Origin: Hyphomicrobiales bacterium
GTDB lineage: Bacteria; Pseudomonadota; Alphaproteobacteria; Rhizobiales; Rhizobiaceae
NCBI GenBank assembly: GCA_900466945.1
Contig: UBNV01000006.1
Location: forward strand, 186,001 to 250,000
Length of the DNA stretch: 64,000 nt
Reading direction: 5' to 3'
In this document: positions 33,847 through 43,103 of the stretch, in pieces
Numbering within the stretch: position 1 is the stretch's first letter
Layout: every line of letters begins with the position of its first letter
The notes under the pieces: model-generated
What the model was told of the DNA's origin: nothing
Database searches by the model: none
What the model saw: the letters and a program-made list of their open reading frames with translations, nothing else
Made by a program: the position numbers and the translations under genes

Positions 33847-34854
33847 ATGGAAAATCCGATCACGGTCGAGGTCACGCGCGGTCAACTCGTCGAGAGCCGC
33901 CATCGCGGTCAGGCGATCGTGGTGGATGCCGAGGGCAAAACCGTCTTTTCCGCCGGTGACGTCGATGCCGGCGTCTTCCCGCGCTCCGCCTGCAAGGCCA
34001 TGCAGGCCTTGCCGCTGGTCGAAAGCGGCGCGGCTGACGCCTATGGCTTCGGCAACCGCGAACTCGCGCTCGCCTGTGCCTCCCATTCCGGCGAGCCGGA
34101 GCATGTCGCAACCGCTGCTGCCATGCTGAAGTCTGCGGGTCGTGACGAAAGCGTGCTCGAATGCGGCGCCCACTGGTCCTCGCACCAGGCCGTCCTGATC
34201 GATCAGGCCCGCACGCTGGAAAAGCCGTCGGCACTCCACAACAATTGCTCCGGCAAACATTCCGGTTTCGTCTGCACCTGCTGCCACACCGGCGAAGATC
34301 CACGCGGTTATGCCGGCTTCGATCATCCGCTGCAGCAGGCGATCCGCGCCATCATGGCGGACCTGACCGGTGCCGTGCTCTCGAGAGATAATTGCGGCAC
34401 CGACGGCTGTTCCATCCCGACCTATGCCGTGCCGCTCACGGGCCTCGCACGCGGCTTCGGCAAGCTCGCGACGGGCAAGGGGCTCGAGCCCATCCGCGCC
34501 GCAGCCGCTCGCCGCCTGATCACCGCCTGCATGGCCGAACCCTTTTATGTCGCTGGCACCAAGCGCTTCTGCACGAAGCTCATGCAGGTGGCACCCGGCA
34601 AGATCTTCGCCAAGACCGGCGCCGAAGGCGTCTTCTGCGCGCTTCTGCCGGACAAGGGTCTTTCTTTCGCGGTCAAGGCAGAGGATGGCGCCACGCGCGC
34701 CGCCGAAGCCATGATCGCAGCTTTGCTTGCCCGCCATTTTGAGGAAGGAAGCGAAGAGCAGGCCGCGCTGATGGCGTTGTCCCACCACGGCATGACCAAC
34801 TGGAACGGGCTGCATGTCGGTAGGATCAGGGTCACTGACGTGCTGTTTGCCTGA
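33847..34854 (+). CDS. L-asparaginase, class 3 (Rhizobium etli ReAV/AnsA type)
   Basis: 335 residues. It has the residues reported for R. etli ReAV: tandem Ser-Lys in FPRSACKAMQ (S47, K50), ACASHSGE (S79), NNCSGKHSG (C134, K137) and DNCGTDGC (C188), each one position lower than my recollection of the ReAV numbering. These enzymes use a Ser-Lys dyad and a Cys/Lys-bound zinc site, unlike E. coli asparaginases. Converts asparagine to aspartate and ammonia in the cytoplasm. Start at 33847 follows GAGG; an upstream TTG is open. Confidence 0.93.
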   Translation: MENPITVEVTRGQLVESRHRGQAIVVDAEGKTVFSAGDVDAGVFPRSACKAMQALPLVESGAADAYGFGNRELALACASHSGEPEHVATAAAMLKSAGRDESVLECGAHWSSHQAVLIDQARTLEKPSALHNNCSGKHSGFVCTCCHTGEDPRGYAGFDHPLQQAIRAIMADLTGAVLSRDNCGTDGCSIPTYAVPLTGLARGFGKLATGKGLEPIRAAAARRLITACMAEPFYVAGTKRFCTKLMQVAPGKIFAKTGAEGVFCALLPDKGLSFAVKAEDGATRAAEAMIAALLARHFEEGSEEQAALMALSHHGMTNWNGLHVGRIRVTDVLFA

Positions 34855-34890
34855 GCGGCCGGTTTGGCTTCGCGACGGGTTGCAGGAAGT

Positions 34891-34914
34891 CCTCCCTGCC
34901 TCAAGGGAGGTTTA
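34891..34914 (+). terminator. Possible terminator / palindromic repeat after asparaginase
   Basis: CCTCCCT-N6-AGGGAGG followed by TTTAA, 37 bp after the asparaginase stop. Could be a terminator or one of the short palindromic repeats. Confidence 0.5.
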
Positions 34915-34971
34915 ACCCTTGTCCGGTAGACTGGCGCCCGACCCATCGCGCAACCGACGAGGCCGATCACC

Positions 34972-36267
34972 ATGGATGCTTCGATGAGAGGCCTGAACCG
35001 GAGCCCCGGTGCACTCGCTGCCCGTGACGCGGCCGTGCTCGTCGAGCATGACGGCCGTCTCCTCGAACTCGAATGCTGCGAAACACTTGATGAAATCGAT
35101 GCCCTGCAGGCGGTCTGGCAGGCGCTGGAGCGCCGGTGCCCGGAGCCCTTCACCTATTTCCAGGGCTTCGACTGGTGCCGGAACTGGTGCCGGGCCTTTC
35201 TGTCGGGTGAAAACGGTGATCAGCTGCGTCCCAGGGTCTACGTCCTCAGGGATGGCCCCGATTGCCTGATGATCTGGCCGCTGATGGCGCGCCGGGTGAG
35301 CCCCGCCATCACGATCCTGGTGCCCCTGACGGCGCCGATGAACCAATACGCCACCTTGCTCCATGACCCCGAGCGCTTCGATCTGGCCCTCGGCCGGGCC
35401 GTCTTCGACGAGATTCGCAAGCACGGCGCCGGTGACGCCATCTGCCTCGATCACGTGCCGCAATCCGCGCTGCTCGCTCGCATCCTCAAAGGCCGCGGCT
35501 CCGCGCCGGAAGGCCTGCAGCAGTCCTCCATCCTCGATCTGACCGGCATCTCCGATTGGGAAAGCCACCATGCAGGCCTCCCGAAGAAACAACGCCTGCA
35601 GCGCAACAGCCGCCGCAACAGGCTGGAGAAACTGGGCGCCCTCGACTATCAGGTCTATCCGGCTGGCAGCCCGGCTTATGCCGAGCATATCGGCCATTGC
35701 ATCGCCATGAAACAGGACTGGCTGAGGGGCACCGGACGTCTCGGCCGCGATCTCTTCGATCCGCGCTTCGCCGCCTTCCTGCGGGATCTCGGTGGCACGG
35801 CCGGCGAGGACGAAGGCGGGGTTTTCCTGCATGCCCTGACGCTCGATGGCGTGCCGATCGCCATGGAGCTCGGCATGCGGTTCCGGAAGGATTATTACTG
35901 CTTCCTCGGGGCCATCGATCTCGCCTATCAAAAATTCTCGCCCGGCAAGGTGCAGATGGAAAATGCCCAGCGCTGGGCGATCGAGACAGGCATAAGCCGC
36001 TTCGACTTCCTCAATGATCCCTCCACCTACAAGTCGAGCTGGACCAACACGACTGCGCCGCTCACCGCCTGCTACATCCCCTTCACCAGCCTCGGTCAGC
36101 TCTATTGCCGCCACTGGATGGCCGGCCTTCGACCGCGCCTGCGTGCGGTGTATGATGGCATCGGCCCGGCCTGGCGCAGCCGCCTTCGCGGCGTGATCGA
36201 TGTGGTCCAGCGATTTGCCGGACGCAATGCCGGCAGCATGAGCCTCGTGCTGTGCTGCATTCCATGA
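34972..36267 (+). CDS. FemAB/CelD-like GNAT acyltransferase
   Basis: 431 residues. N-terminal half around TYFQGFDWCRNWCRAFL (~60-76) and C-terminal GNAT half with LPKKQRLQRNSRRNRLEKLG (~204-223), FRKDYYCFLGAIDLAYQKFSPGK and FDFLNDPSTYKSSWT, a layout of BioF2-like (Acetyltransf_6) proteins such as CelD. Members modify polysaccharides or cell-wall precursors. The start codon has AGG nine bases upstream. Overlaps the flippase gene by 4 nt, implying a joint role in envelope polysaccharide assembly. Confidence 0.8.
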   Translation: MDASMRGLNRSPGALAARDAAVLVEHDGRLLELECCETLDEIDALQAVWQALERRCPEPFTYFQGFDWCRNWCRAFLSGENGDQLRPRVYVLRDGPDCLMIWPLMARRVSPAITILVPLTAPMNQYATLLHDPERFDLALGRAVFDEIRKHGAGDAICLDHVPQSALLARILKGRGSAPEGLQQSSILDLTGISDWESHHAGLPKKQRLQRNSRRNRLEKLGALDYQVYPAGSPAYAEHIGHCIAMKQDWLRGTGRLGRDLFDPRFAAFLRDLGGTAGEDEGGVFLHALTLDGVPIAMELGMRFRKDYYCFLGAIDLAYQKFSPGKVQMENAQRWAIETGISRFDFLNDPSTYKSSWTNTTAPLTACYIPFTSLGQLYCRHWMAGLRPRLRAVYDGIGPAWRSRLRGVIDVVQRFAGRNAGSMSLVLCCIP

Positions 36268-37601
36268 TCGGCAAGCTTCACCGCAAGATCCTCGATCTCA
36301 TCGGCGATCCCGGCCTGCGGGGTGCGCTCACCAGCATTTCCGTGCGCATCGCCGCCGCCTTTGTCGGGCTCGGACTGCAGATCCTGCTCGCCCGCCTCAT
36401 GGCGCTCGAGGACTACGGCATCTATGTCATCCTCTGGACCTGGACCAGTGTCGTCGGCCAGGTCGGCGTGCTCGGTTTCTACGATTCCGCCGCCCGCTTC
36501 ATTCCGCGTTATGGGCGGCGCGAGAAACATGCCCATCTCGCCGGTTACCTCTCGACCGGTTTCCGCGTCGTCGTGACAGGTTCATGCCTTCTGGCGGCCG
36601 CAGCGCTCGTCTTTCTCGCCGTCCTGCCCGGCCTCGTCGATCCGGCCTTCCTGTTGCCACTCGGTGTGCTCGCCCTCGGCTTTCCGATCCTGTCGCTCGA
36701 ATCCTATCTCACCGGCGTCTTCAGAGGGTTCGGCTGGTATGCACTCTCCACCATTCCGGGCTTCATCCTGCGGCCGGTGCTGATCATGCTCGGCGTCGGC
36801 CTTGCCCGGGCGGCGGGCCTTCCCCTCGATGCCATCACAGTGCTCGCTGTCGTCGTCTTCGCCTCCATCGTCGTTCTGCTCGTCCAGGCACTCCTCCTGC
36901 GCGCGCGCCTGCCAAAAACGGAACGCGTCGTCACGACTCCACAGCGCCGTCGCTTCTGGCTGCTCGCCTCCGTCCTGATGATGCCGGCCATGACGGCCGA
37001 GGAGCTCTTCGTCTGGATCGACGTGCTGATCCTCGGCTTCCTCGTCGCCCCTGACGACGCCTCGCTCTATTTTGCCGCCCAGCGCTCGCTGTCGCTGGCA
37101 GCCTTCGTGCAATACGGTTTCATGCTGGTCGCCGCCCGCGGCTTTTCGCTCTCGCTCGCCTCGGCCGACCGGGCAGGGCTGCAGGCCCGGATTACCCGCT
37201 CCACCAATGCCACCTTCTGGCTCACCATTCCCTCTGTCGCGCTGACGCTCGTTGCCGGCTATCCCTTGCTCGCCCTGTTCGGCCCGGAATTCCTCGCCGC
37301 CTATCCTTGCCTCGCTTTGCTTGGCCTCGCCTACGTCATCCGCGCCGCGACCGGCCAGGCCGCCGAACTGCTGGTCGTCCAGGGCCGCTATCGCCTGAGC
37401 TTGCTCATCGTCTCCATCTCGGTGGTGACCTGTCTCCTGTTGATGCTGCTGCTCGTTCCCCTGTGGGGCATCGTCGGTGCTGCCGCCGCCATGGTCCTCG
37501 TCCAGATGCTGCGCCTCGCCGTGGTGACATGGCTCGTGCATCGCCAGACCGGATACTGGGTGCTGGTGCGCCCGTTCACGCGCTTGGCGCAGGAGGCATG
37601 A
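36264..37601 (+). CDS. Polysaccharide flippase (Wzx/MATE-like)
   Basis: 445 residues with 12-14 hydrophobic helices. ISVRIAAAFVGLGLQILLARLM opens the protein, followed by LEDYGIYVILWTWTSVVGQVG, a typical Polysacc_synt element. Exports lipid-linked oligosaccharide across the inner membrane. The ATG at 36264 is embedded in the upstream stop (ATGA). No glycosyltransferases or polymerase lie nearby, so the pair probably serves a locus elsewhere. Confidence 0.87.
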   Translation: MIGKLHRKILDLIGDPGLRGALTSISVRIAAAFVGLGLQILLARLMALEDYGIYVILWTWTSVVGQVGVLGFYDSAARFIPRYGRREKHAHLAGYLSTGFRVVVTGSCLLAAAALVFLAVLPGLVDPAFLLPLGVLALGFPILSLESYLTGVFRGFGWYALSTIPGFILRPVLIMLGVGLARAAGLPLDAITVLAVVVFASIVVLLVQALLLRARLPKTERVVTTPQRRRFWLLASVLMMPAMTAEELFVWIDVLILGFLVAPDDASLYFAAQRSLSLAAFVQYGFMLVAARGFSLSLASADRAGLQARITRSTNATFWLTIPSVALTLVAGYPLLALFGPEFLAAYPCLALLGLAYVIRAATGQAAELLVVQGRYRLSLLIVSISVVTCLLLMLLLVPLWGIVGAAAAMVLVQMLRLAVVTWLVHRQTGYWVLVRPFTRLAQEA

Positions 37602-37640
37602 TCCTCGGGATCTCAGTTGGGATCTCGAGCGTCTGAAGCC

Positions 37641-38396
37641 TCAGGCCGGGATCACATTGGCGCCCCATGCCCTGTAGCCGTCGAGCACCGCATCCTCGAC
37701 CTCCGGCACCACGATCATCCCTGTGAGTTCCGCGATGGAGGCAATGCCGAAAGGCGAGACGCTGTCGAGTTTGTCCAGCGTCAGAGGACAATAGGTCGCG
37801 AGGCTCCGCTCCAGGATCCGCCGCTTGATCGCCGCCTCTTCGAAATCCCCTGTCGTCAGGCCGTCGGTCGCATGCACGGCCGTTGCGCCGAGGAAAAAGA
37901 CATCCGGCCGCAAGCGCTCTATCGCGGCAAGCGCCGTCGGTCCGACCGCAACCATCGAATGTTTGTAGACCCGACCGCCGATCAGCACGACCTCCACGGC
38001 TGTATGGCCTTCCAGTTCGGAAGCGATTGTCGGTGCATGGGTGACCACGGTGAGAACCATGTCCCGGGGGATCTGTCGCACGATCTCCGCCGTCGTTGTG
38101 CCACCGTCGAGAAACACCACCTGACCGGGCGACATCAACCGAACGGCCGCCGCGGCCAGCCGCCGTTTCTCCTCGGTCGCCAGCCCGCGCCGCACGGAGA
38201 GCGCGGGCAGGGGCGCTGCAACCGGCAATGCCCCACCATGCACGCGTTTCAGAAGCCCAGCCGAGGCCATGTCGCGCATGTCGCGTCGGATCGTGTCTTC
38301 CGACACGCTCCAGAGGCGCGCGAGTTCGCCGGCGACTGCCCGGCCGTCACGCTTCAACACGTCGAGGATCTGCCGCCGTCTCTGTTCTGTCAGCAC
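37641..38396 (-). CDS. DeoR-family transcriptional regulator
   Basis: 251 residues from GTG 38396 (VLTEQRRRQILDVLK). DeoR HTH with LWSVSEDTIRRDMRDMASAGLLKRVHGGA (positions ~22-50), then a sugar-isomerase-like effector domain (FLDGGTTTAEIV; HSMVAVGPTA; FFLGATAVHATDGLTT). Such regulators respond to phosphorylated sugars. Divergent from a DUF4406 gene, the likely partner. The upstream open frame covers the intergenic region and is not used. Confidence 0.9.
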   Translation of the reverse strand: MLTEQRRRQILDVLKRDGRAVAGELARLWSVSEDTIRRDMRDMASAGLLKRVHGGALPVAAPLPALSVRRGLATEEKRRLAAAAVRLMSPGQVVFLDGGTTTAEIVRQIPRDMVLTVVTHAPTIASELEGHTAVEVVLIGGRVYKHSMVAVGPTALAAIERLRPDVFFLGATAVHATDGLTTGDFEEAAIKRRILERSLATYCPLTLDKLDSVSPFGIASIAELTGMIVVPEVEDAVLDGYRAWGANVIPA

Positions 38397-38515
38397 GTTT
38401 CTACCCGAATATTCACGATATCGCGTGATGATAACGCAAATGATTCGACAATCCAGAAGAATCGTGCGGAAATGTGCATGTTTCCGCATGAGGCGGACAA
38501 ACCATGGAGAATGAC

Positions 38516-38872
38516 ATGCTGATATTGATTGCCGGTCCCTATCGTTCGGGCACCGGAGACGACCCTCAGAAGATGGCGGCCAATCTCAAGGTGCTGGAAG
38601 CACCATCGCACGCCCTGTTCAAAGCGGGCCATGTGCCGATGATCGGCGAATGGGTGGCCCTGCCGATCTGGCATGCAGCGGGAGGAAAGACGGTCGGCGA
38701 TGATCTCTACGAGGAAATCTTCCACCCGGTCGCGGGCCGTTTGCTGCAACTCTGCGAAGGCGTCCTGCGCCTTCCCGGCGCCTCCAAGGGCGCCGACAAC
38801 GACGTCCGCATCGCCACCGAACGCGGAATTCCGGTCTGGTACCGGCTCGAAGATGTGCCGGGCTGCGGGTGA
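38516..38872 (+). CDS. DUF4406 protein (nucleoside deoxyribosyltransferase-like fold)
   Basis: 118 residues from MLILIAGPYRSGTGDDP, preceded by GGAG six bases upstream; an ATG four codons earlier would place the ribosome site inside the gene. The N-terminal AGPYRSG and the RLPGASKGADND block are as in DUF4406, which is related to 2'-deoxyribosyltransferases. The neighbouring DeoR-type regulator fits a sugar or nucleoside substrate. Function not established. Confidence 0.8.
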   Translation: MLILIAGPYRSGTGDDPQKMAANLKVLEAPSHALFKAGHVPMIGEWVALPIWHAAGGKTVGDDLYEEIFHPVAGRLLQLCEGVLRLPGASKGADNDVRIATERGIPVWYRLEDVPGCG

Positions 38873-38947
38873 GGGTGCAAGGCCAAACCAATGGCCGAAA
38901 CAACGGGCAAAAATTGAGAAACCCTACTACATGGGTTCCCATCTTGC

Positions 38948-39167
38948 GTGGTCACCGTTCTTCGCAAGCATGGCATGCGGCTCGTCATCTACACGGCAGA
39001 TCACGAGCCGCCGCATGTGCACATCTATGGTGATGGTGAAGCCCGTATCGACATTGTGACATTGAAGGTGATGACACAAGGCAGGCTCTCGGATCAGGAC
39101 GTCCGAAAGGCTGTCTAGCACGCAGCAGGCGCTCTTCCTCCCAATGTGGAGCCAGTATCATGGTTGA
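38948..39167 (+). pseudogene. DUF4160 protein, frameshifted near the 3' end
   Basis: From GTG 38948 the frame gives VVTVLRKHGMRLVIYTADHE then PPHVHIYGDGEARI, the recognisable DUF4160 core, and stops at TAG 39116-39118 after 56 codons. One frame over, the sequence carries on as STQQALFLPMWSQYHG and stops at 39165-39167, matching the W-x-x-x-H-G ending usual in this family. A single inserted base around 39115-39116 explains this. The intended stop would overlap the DUF2442 start by 8 nt. The N-terminal part could still be made as a 56-residue fragment. Confidence 0.65.
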
Positions 39168-39558
39168 AGTCACGGACGCCGGATGACAGTGCGCCAAGGC
39201 CCGCCGGGCGGCGGAGCGGGCGGGGCGACCGGTTCCGGTCGCCGTGCGTTTCGATCGCGAAACCAAGCGGATCGTCGTCGATTTCGCCAACGGCGCGACC
39301 TTCCTCGTGCCGGCACGTGCGCTTGAAGGCCTTGAGCAGGCGCCTTCCGATGAACTGGCCGAAGTCGAACTGCTCGGTGAAATCGGCCTCCACTGGGAAA
39401 CGCTCGATGTGGACTACACCATCCAGGGCCTGATGGCCGGCATCTTCGGCTCCCGCGCCTTTATCGAGGCCCAGCGCCGGGGAGGGCAGTCGCGTTCCGC
39501 GGCCAAGGCCGCTGCCAGCCGCGCCAGAGGTGGCCGACCGAAAAAGACGATCGGCTGA
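39160..39558 (+). pseudogene. DUF2442 protein with an early in-frame stop
   Basis: ATG 39160 opens MVEVTDAG, then TGA at 39184-39186, then the same frame continues QCAKARRAAERAGR and VAVRFDRETKRIVVDFANGA, a good DUF2442 protein to the end (GGRPKKTIG). The residues either side of the TGA fit the family N-terminus, so the stop is a nonsense change, not a wrong start. Translation could restart at GTG 39244, giving 104 residues. DUF4160 and DUF2442 genes are commonly paired and resemble small toxin-antitoxin-like units; here both are damaged. Confidence 0.68.
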
Positions 39559-39581
39559 GCAGTCCGTCGACTTTCGCCCCC

Positions 39582-40241
39582 TTACTCCACCTCCGCCAAC
39601 CGCTTCTCCCACATCGCCCTGAAGCCCGGGCGGGACTGGATGCGGGTTAGCCATGCCGCCGTCTTCGGATGGGCGTCGAACAGCGGCTGGTAGGCCTGGG
39701 CATAGCGCACCATCTCGCCGAGATTGATGTCGGCAACGGTGAAGCGGTCGCCGACGGCGTAGTCATGGGTGGCAAAATGCTTCTCCAGCACGCCGAAGGG
39801 GCGGGCAAGAATGCGGGCGACAACCTTGGCTTCCGCCTGGCCCGCCTCGGAGGCAAGGCGCCCCTCGCCATTGGCCATAGAGATCTTCAAGGCCTCGGTC
39901 TCGATCGACGTGGCACCGAACAGCGTCCACTGCAGCATCAGCGCATCTTCCGCCGCATCCTTCGGGGCGAGCGGTCCGCCAGACTTCTTGGCCACGTAGA
40001 TGGTTTGCGCAAGCGACTCGTTGAGCACGAGCCCGTCGTCGTCGATCGTCGGGATGCTGCCCATCGGGTTGACCGCCAAAAATTCCGGCGAACGGGTGTT
40101 GAGCCTTGCGTCCGGGGCCATCGGATCTTTGAGCTTGTAGGCCTGCAGCACCGGCACCAGCTCGAAAGGGGTGCCCAGTTCTTCCATCAGCCAGAGAATG
40201 CGCGTGGCGCGTGATTTGTAGACGCCGTAGATCTTCAGCAT
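39582..40241 (-). CDS. Glutathione S-transferase family protein
   Basis: 219 residues. Thioredoxin-like N-terminal domain (YGVYKSRATRILWLMEELG, ~5-23; NPMGSIPTIDDDGLVLNES, ~58-76 with the cis-Pro and the glutathione-binding ES), then the helical C-terminal domain ending VADINLGEMVRYAQA. Detoxification or thiol chemistry; the substrate is unknown. Converges on the DUF2442 remnant. Confidence 0.9.
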   Translation of the reverse strand: MLKIYGVYKSRATRILWLMEELGTPFELVPVLQAYKLKDPMAPDARLNTRSPEFLAVNPMGSIPTIDDDGLVLNESLAQTIYVAKKSGGPLAPKDAAEDALMLQWTLFGATSIETEALKISMANGEGRLASEAGQAEAKVVARILARPFGVLEKHFATHDYAVGDRFTVADINLGEMVRYAQAYQPLFDAHPKTAAWLTRIQSRPGFRAMWEKRLAEVE

Positions 40242-40544
40242 GCCGGTCTCCCTTGAATGGTGCGCCGGAGGCTATCCCGCGTCAGGCGCCCAGAAAAGCC
40301 GTTCATGCTGATGTGGTCGATGAAATTTCCTGATGATTGCCGACGATTGACAGCAGTCGCATGTCGCGCGTATTTCTGCCGCTCCAGGGTCTGCAGTTCA
40401 CCCAGGCGTCACCGCCCCGATGAGGGGAGCTAAACCTGCCTTTCTCTTGTCGACGTCAGCTCGTTTTCCCGTGCCCCGTCGGAAGTCGGTGACCACCGGC
40501 CTTGTTGGTCGCTTGCGCGACCGGGCACGACCTGGAGACATGAG
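40242..40544. other. 303-bp region between the GST and DUF2087 genes
   Basis: Divergent control region. A perfect 6-bp hairpin GGTCGC-TTGC-GCGACC lies at 40507-40522, 22 bp before the DUF2087 start. No gene supported. Confidence 0.45.
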
Positions 40545-41099
40545 ATGTCAAGGACGACACATGCCTATGCGGCGCCCGATCTGTCGGCGCTGGCGAAAAA
40601 CCTCAAGCGCGAACTGGAGGCGCGGGCGGATCTGCCCGGCCATGTCGAGCTTCTGAACATGCTGACGCGCGCCGTCGGCTATCGCAATTACCAGCATTTC
40701 AAGGCGAGCCGCGGGGCGGAAGAGCGTCTCGCCAATCCGCCTGTGTCAGTATCCGAGCCTGCAGTCGATTACCGCCGTGTCGAGCTCACCGCCCGCTGCT
40801 TTGCCGGCACCGATGTTCTCGTCCGCTGGCCCGGCAAGTTCAACCAGCAGCAACTGGCGCTCTGGGGGCTCTGGTCCTTCCTGCCGGCCGGGGAGGAGGC
40901 GCCCGAGAAGGCGGTCAATGCGGTGCTGATGCGCCACAATGGCTTCGGCGACCATGTCCTGATCCGGCGCGAGCTGGTCAACATGGGTCTTTTGACCCGC
41001 ACACCGGACTGCCGTCTCTATCGTCGGGTGGAGAAGCGGCCGCCGCCGGAGGCGCGAGAACTGATCCGGCTGATCACAAGCCGGCGCCGCGTAAGCTGA
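40545..41099 (+). CDS. DUF2087 protein
   Basis: 184 residues. N-terminal segment with NLKRELEARADLPGHVELLN and YRNYQHFKAS, then the DUF2087 domain (VRWPGKFNQQQLALWGLWSF; VLMRHNGFGDHVLIRRELVN; a late CRLYRRVEKR). DUF2087 occurs in small bacterial proteins, some described as regulators; no function shown. GGAG precedes the ATG. Converges with the diguanylate cyclase gene. Confidence 0.8.
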   Translation: MSRTTHAYAAPDLSALAKNLKRELEARADLPGHVELLNMLTRAVGYRNYQHFKASRGAEERLANPPVSVSEPAVDYRRVELTARCFAGTDVLVRWPGKFNQQQLALWGLWSFLPAGEEAPEKAVNAVLMRHNGFGDHVLIRRELVNMGLLTRTPDCRLYRRVEKRPPPEARELIRLITSRRRVS

Positions 41100-41139
41100 G
41101 AGGTGAAGTCGGGACGCGTCAGGCTTCGCCCGTCGCGTC

Positions 41140-42978
41140 TCAGCCGGCCTTATCGAGCACCAGCCGTTCGCGCTCCCTGAGGATGCGTGTCCATTCGAGG
41201 TGGAAATTGCTGACCTCGAGCATTTCGCGCACGCTGTCCCTGTCGACGGGGCGGGAGAAGAAATATCCCTGGCCTGCCTTGCAGTCGAGGGAGAGCAGAT
41301 GCTCGGCCTGCGCCTGTTCCTCGATGCCCTCCGCCACGACCCAGATGTCGAGGCCCCGAGCGATGTCGAGCAGACCCCGCGTGATCACGCTGCCACTGCC
41401 AGCATCCGCCAGGCGGCGCACGAAACATTTGTCGATCTTGATGATGTCGACAGGCACGGTCAGCAGATGGGTGAGCGACGCAAAGCCCGTGCCGAAATCG
41501 TCGAGTGCCACCTTGATGCCCGCTTCGCGCATCGCGTGGATCTCTTCGGCGACGACATTGTCCTTTTGGCCGAGATAGACGGATTCCGTAACTTCGGCCA
41601 CGACATAGTCCGGAGAAAGTCCGGCGCGACCGAAGGAATCGACGATACGCTGCGTCAGCCCGCCGCGATGGAAGTCGGCAGCCGTGAGGTTCAGCCCGAC
41701 GCGGGAAAATTCGAGACCTTCACGATGCCAGTCGCCAGCCGCAGACGAGATTCGTTCCAGCATGCGTTCGGTGATCTCGATGGCCACATGGGCGTCCTTC
41801 ATCGCCTCGTGAAAATGCGCAGCAGCAATAAGGCGGCCGTCCGGCATTTTCATCCGGCAGAGCGCTTCAAAGCCCATGATGCGCCCGGTGGAAAGTTCGA
41901 TCACCGGCTGGAAATGCGCATCGATCCGGTCGTCGCGCAGCGCCTGGTCGACCTCCTGAACCGAGCGGAAACGCTTGGCGATCGCGGTGCCGAGGCCCGG
42001 CTGATATTCGAGGTAACGTCCGCGGGCCCGTTCCTTGGCGTGATAGAGCGCGTAGTCGGCGTTCTGTCGCACCTGTTGCGGGCTCCGCTCCACGCCGGCC
42101 CGGGCACCACCCAGTGTCGCGGCCGGATAGATGAGGTGGCCGGCGCAATCGGCCGGTTCCTTGATGCGGGAAATCAGCCGCTCGGCAAGAGCCGCCGGAT
42201 CGATTGTCGCGATACAGGGCACCAGCACGGCAAATTCGTCCCCACCGAGCCGGAAGGCCATGCCAGGTGCTGCTTCCTGCTTCATGCGTTCCGCCACGAT
42301 CCGGATCAGGTCGTCGCCGGCGCCGTGGCCGAACGTGTCGTTGACCATCTTCAGATTGTCGAGATCGACCAGCATCAGGGCCCAGTCTGGCTCGCGCCGG
42401 GAAACCTCTGATATCACCTCGTTGAACCGGCTGCGATTGGGCAGCCCCGTCAGCCCGTCGGTATCGGCCATGCGCCGCCGTTCGGCCATGCGCTGGTCGC
42501 GTTCCATCGCAATCGCACAGAGATGCACGCAGGCATTGACGATCTGCCGCTCCTGTTCTGAAGGACCCCGCGTCGTGCGGTAGTAGAAGGCAAACGTTCC
42601 CAGCACTTTGCCGGAGCCGATGATCGGCGTCGACCAGCAGGCCCTCAGCCCGAGTGGTAGGGCCAGTTGCTTGTAGGGCTGCCAGTATTCATGCGCATCG
42701 ATGTCTTCGACCAGAACCGGTTCGCCGTAGAAGGCGGCCGTGCCGCAGGATCCGACCCCGTGGCCGATGGTGATGCCGTCAATGGCGGATGTGTATTCGA
42801 ACGGAAGGGAAGGACCGGCCAGGTGGCGCAAGCGCCGCTCCTCGTCGAGCAGCAGCACAGAGCAGACGATGTCGTCCGTCATCGTCTCCACTTCTCGGCA
42901 CAGATAATCCACGGTCTCCGCCAACGACTGCCCTGTCGCGATCTTCTCGAGGATGATGTTCTGCAAGGTTAGAAGCAT
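41140..42978 (-). CDS. GAF-GGDEF-EAL cyclic-di-GMP enzyme
   Basis: 612 residues. GAF domain (~20-160; SCGTAAFYGEPVLVEDI, CWSTPIIGSGKVLGTFAFYY), GGDEF (~170-335) with intact RLGGDEFAVLV (~243-253), EAL (~350-600) with intact FEALCR, ALDDFGTGFASL, IIKIDKCF and AEGIEEQ. All catalytic residues I can place are present, so both synthesis and breakdown are possible, gated by a ligand or redox signal at GAF. Cytosolic, no membrane segment. Confidence 0.92.
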   Translation of the reverse strand: MLLTLQNIILEKIATGQSLAETVDYLCREVETMTDDIVCSVLLLDEERRLRHLAGPSLPFEYTSAIDGITIGHGVGSCGTAAFYGEPVLVEDIDAHEYWQPYKQLALPLGLRACWSTPIIGSGKVLGTFAFYYRTTRGPSEQERQIVNACVHLCAIAMERDQRMAERRRMADTDGLTGLPNRSRFNEVISEVSRREPDWALMLVDLDNLKMVNDTFGHGAGDDLIRIVAERMKQEAAPGMAFRLGGDEFAVLVPCIATIDPAALAERLISRIKEPADCAGHLIYPAATLGGARAGVERSPQQVRQNADYALYHAKERARGRYLEYQPGLGTAIAKRFRSVQEVDQALRDDRIDAHFQPVIELSTGRIMGFEALCRMKMPDGRLIAAAHFHEAMKDAHVAIEITERMLERISSAAGDWHREGLEFSRVGLNLTAADFHRGGLTQRIVDSFGRAGLSPDYVVAEVTESVYLGQKDNVVAEEIHAMREAGIKVALDDFGTGFASLTHLLTVPVDIIKIDKCFVRRLADAGSGSVITRGLLDIARGLDIWVVAEGIEEQAQAEHLLSLDCKAGQGYFFSRPVDRDSVREMLEVSNFHLEWTRILRERERLVLDKAG

Positions 42979-43103
42979 GGGGCCCGCGACATGTTGACTG
43001 CCGCAGATTAGATCAGGGGAGACTTAAATAGAAATTACGACCATTCGGAAGCTTTGATGTTGGTTTCCGGATTGTTAATCAAATCACCCGGGTCGTCCCG
43101 ATG

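Noticed and set aside
33040-34815. Single 591-codon minus-strand frame covering both the DUF3750 gene and the asparaginase antisense
   Set aside because: The upstream half is the antisense of the asparaginase and has low-complexity composition; the DUF3750 N-terminal anchor at ~33774 marks the real start.
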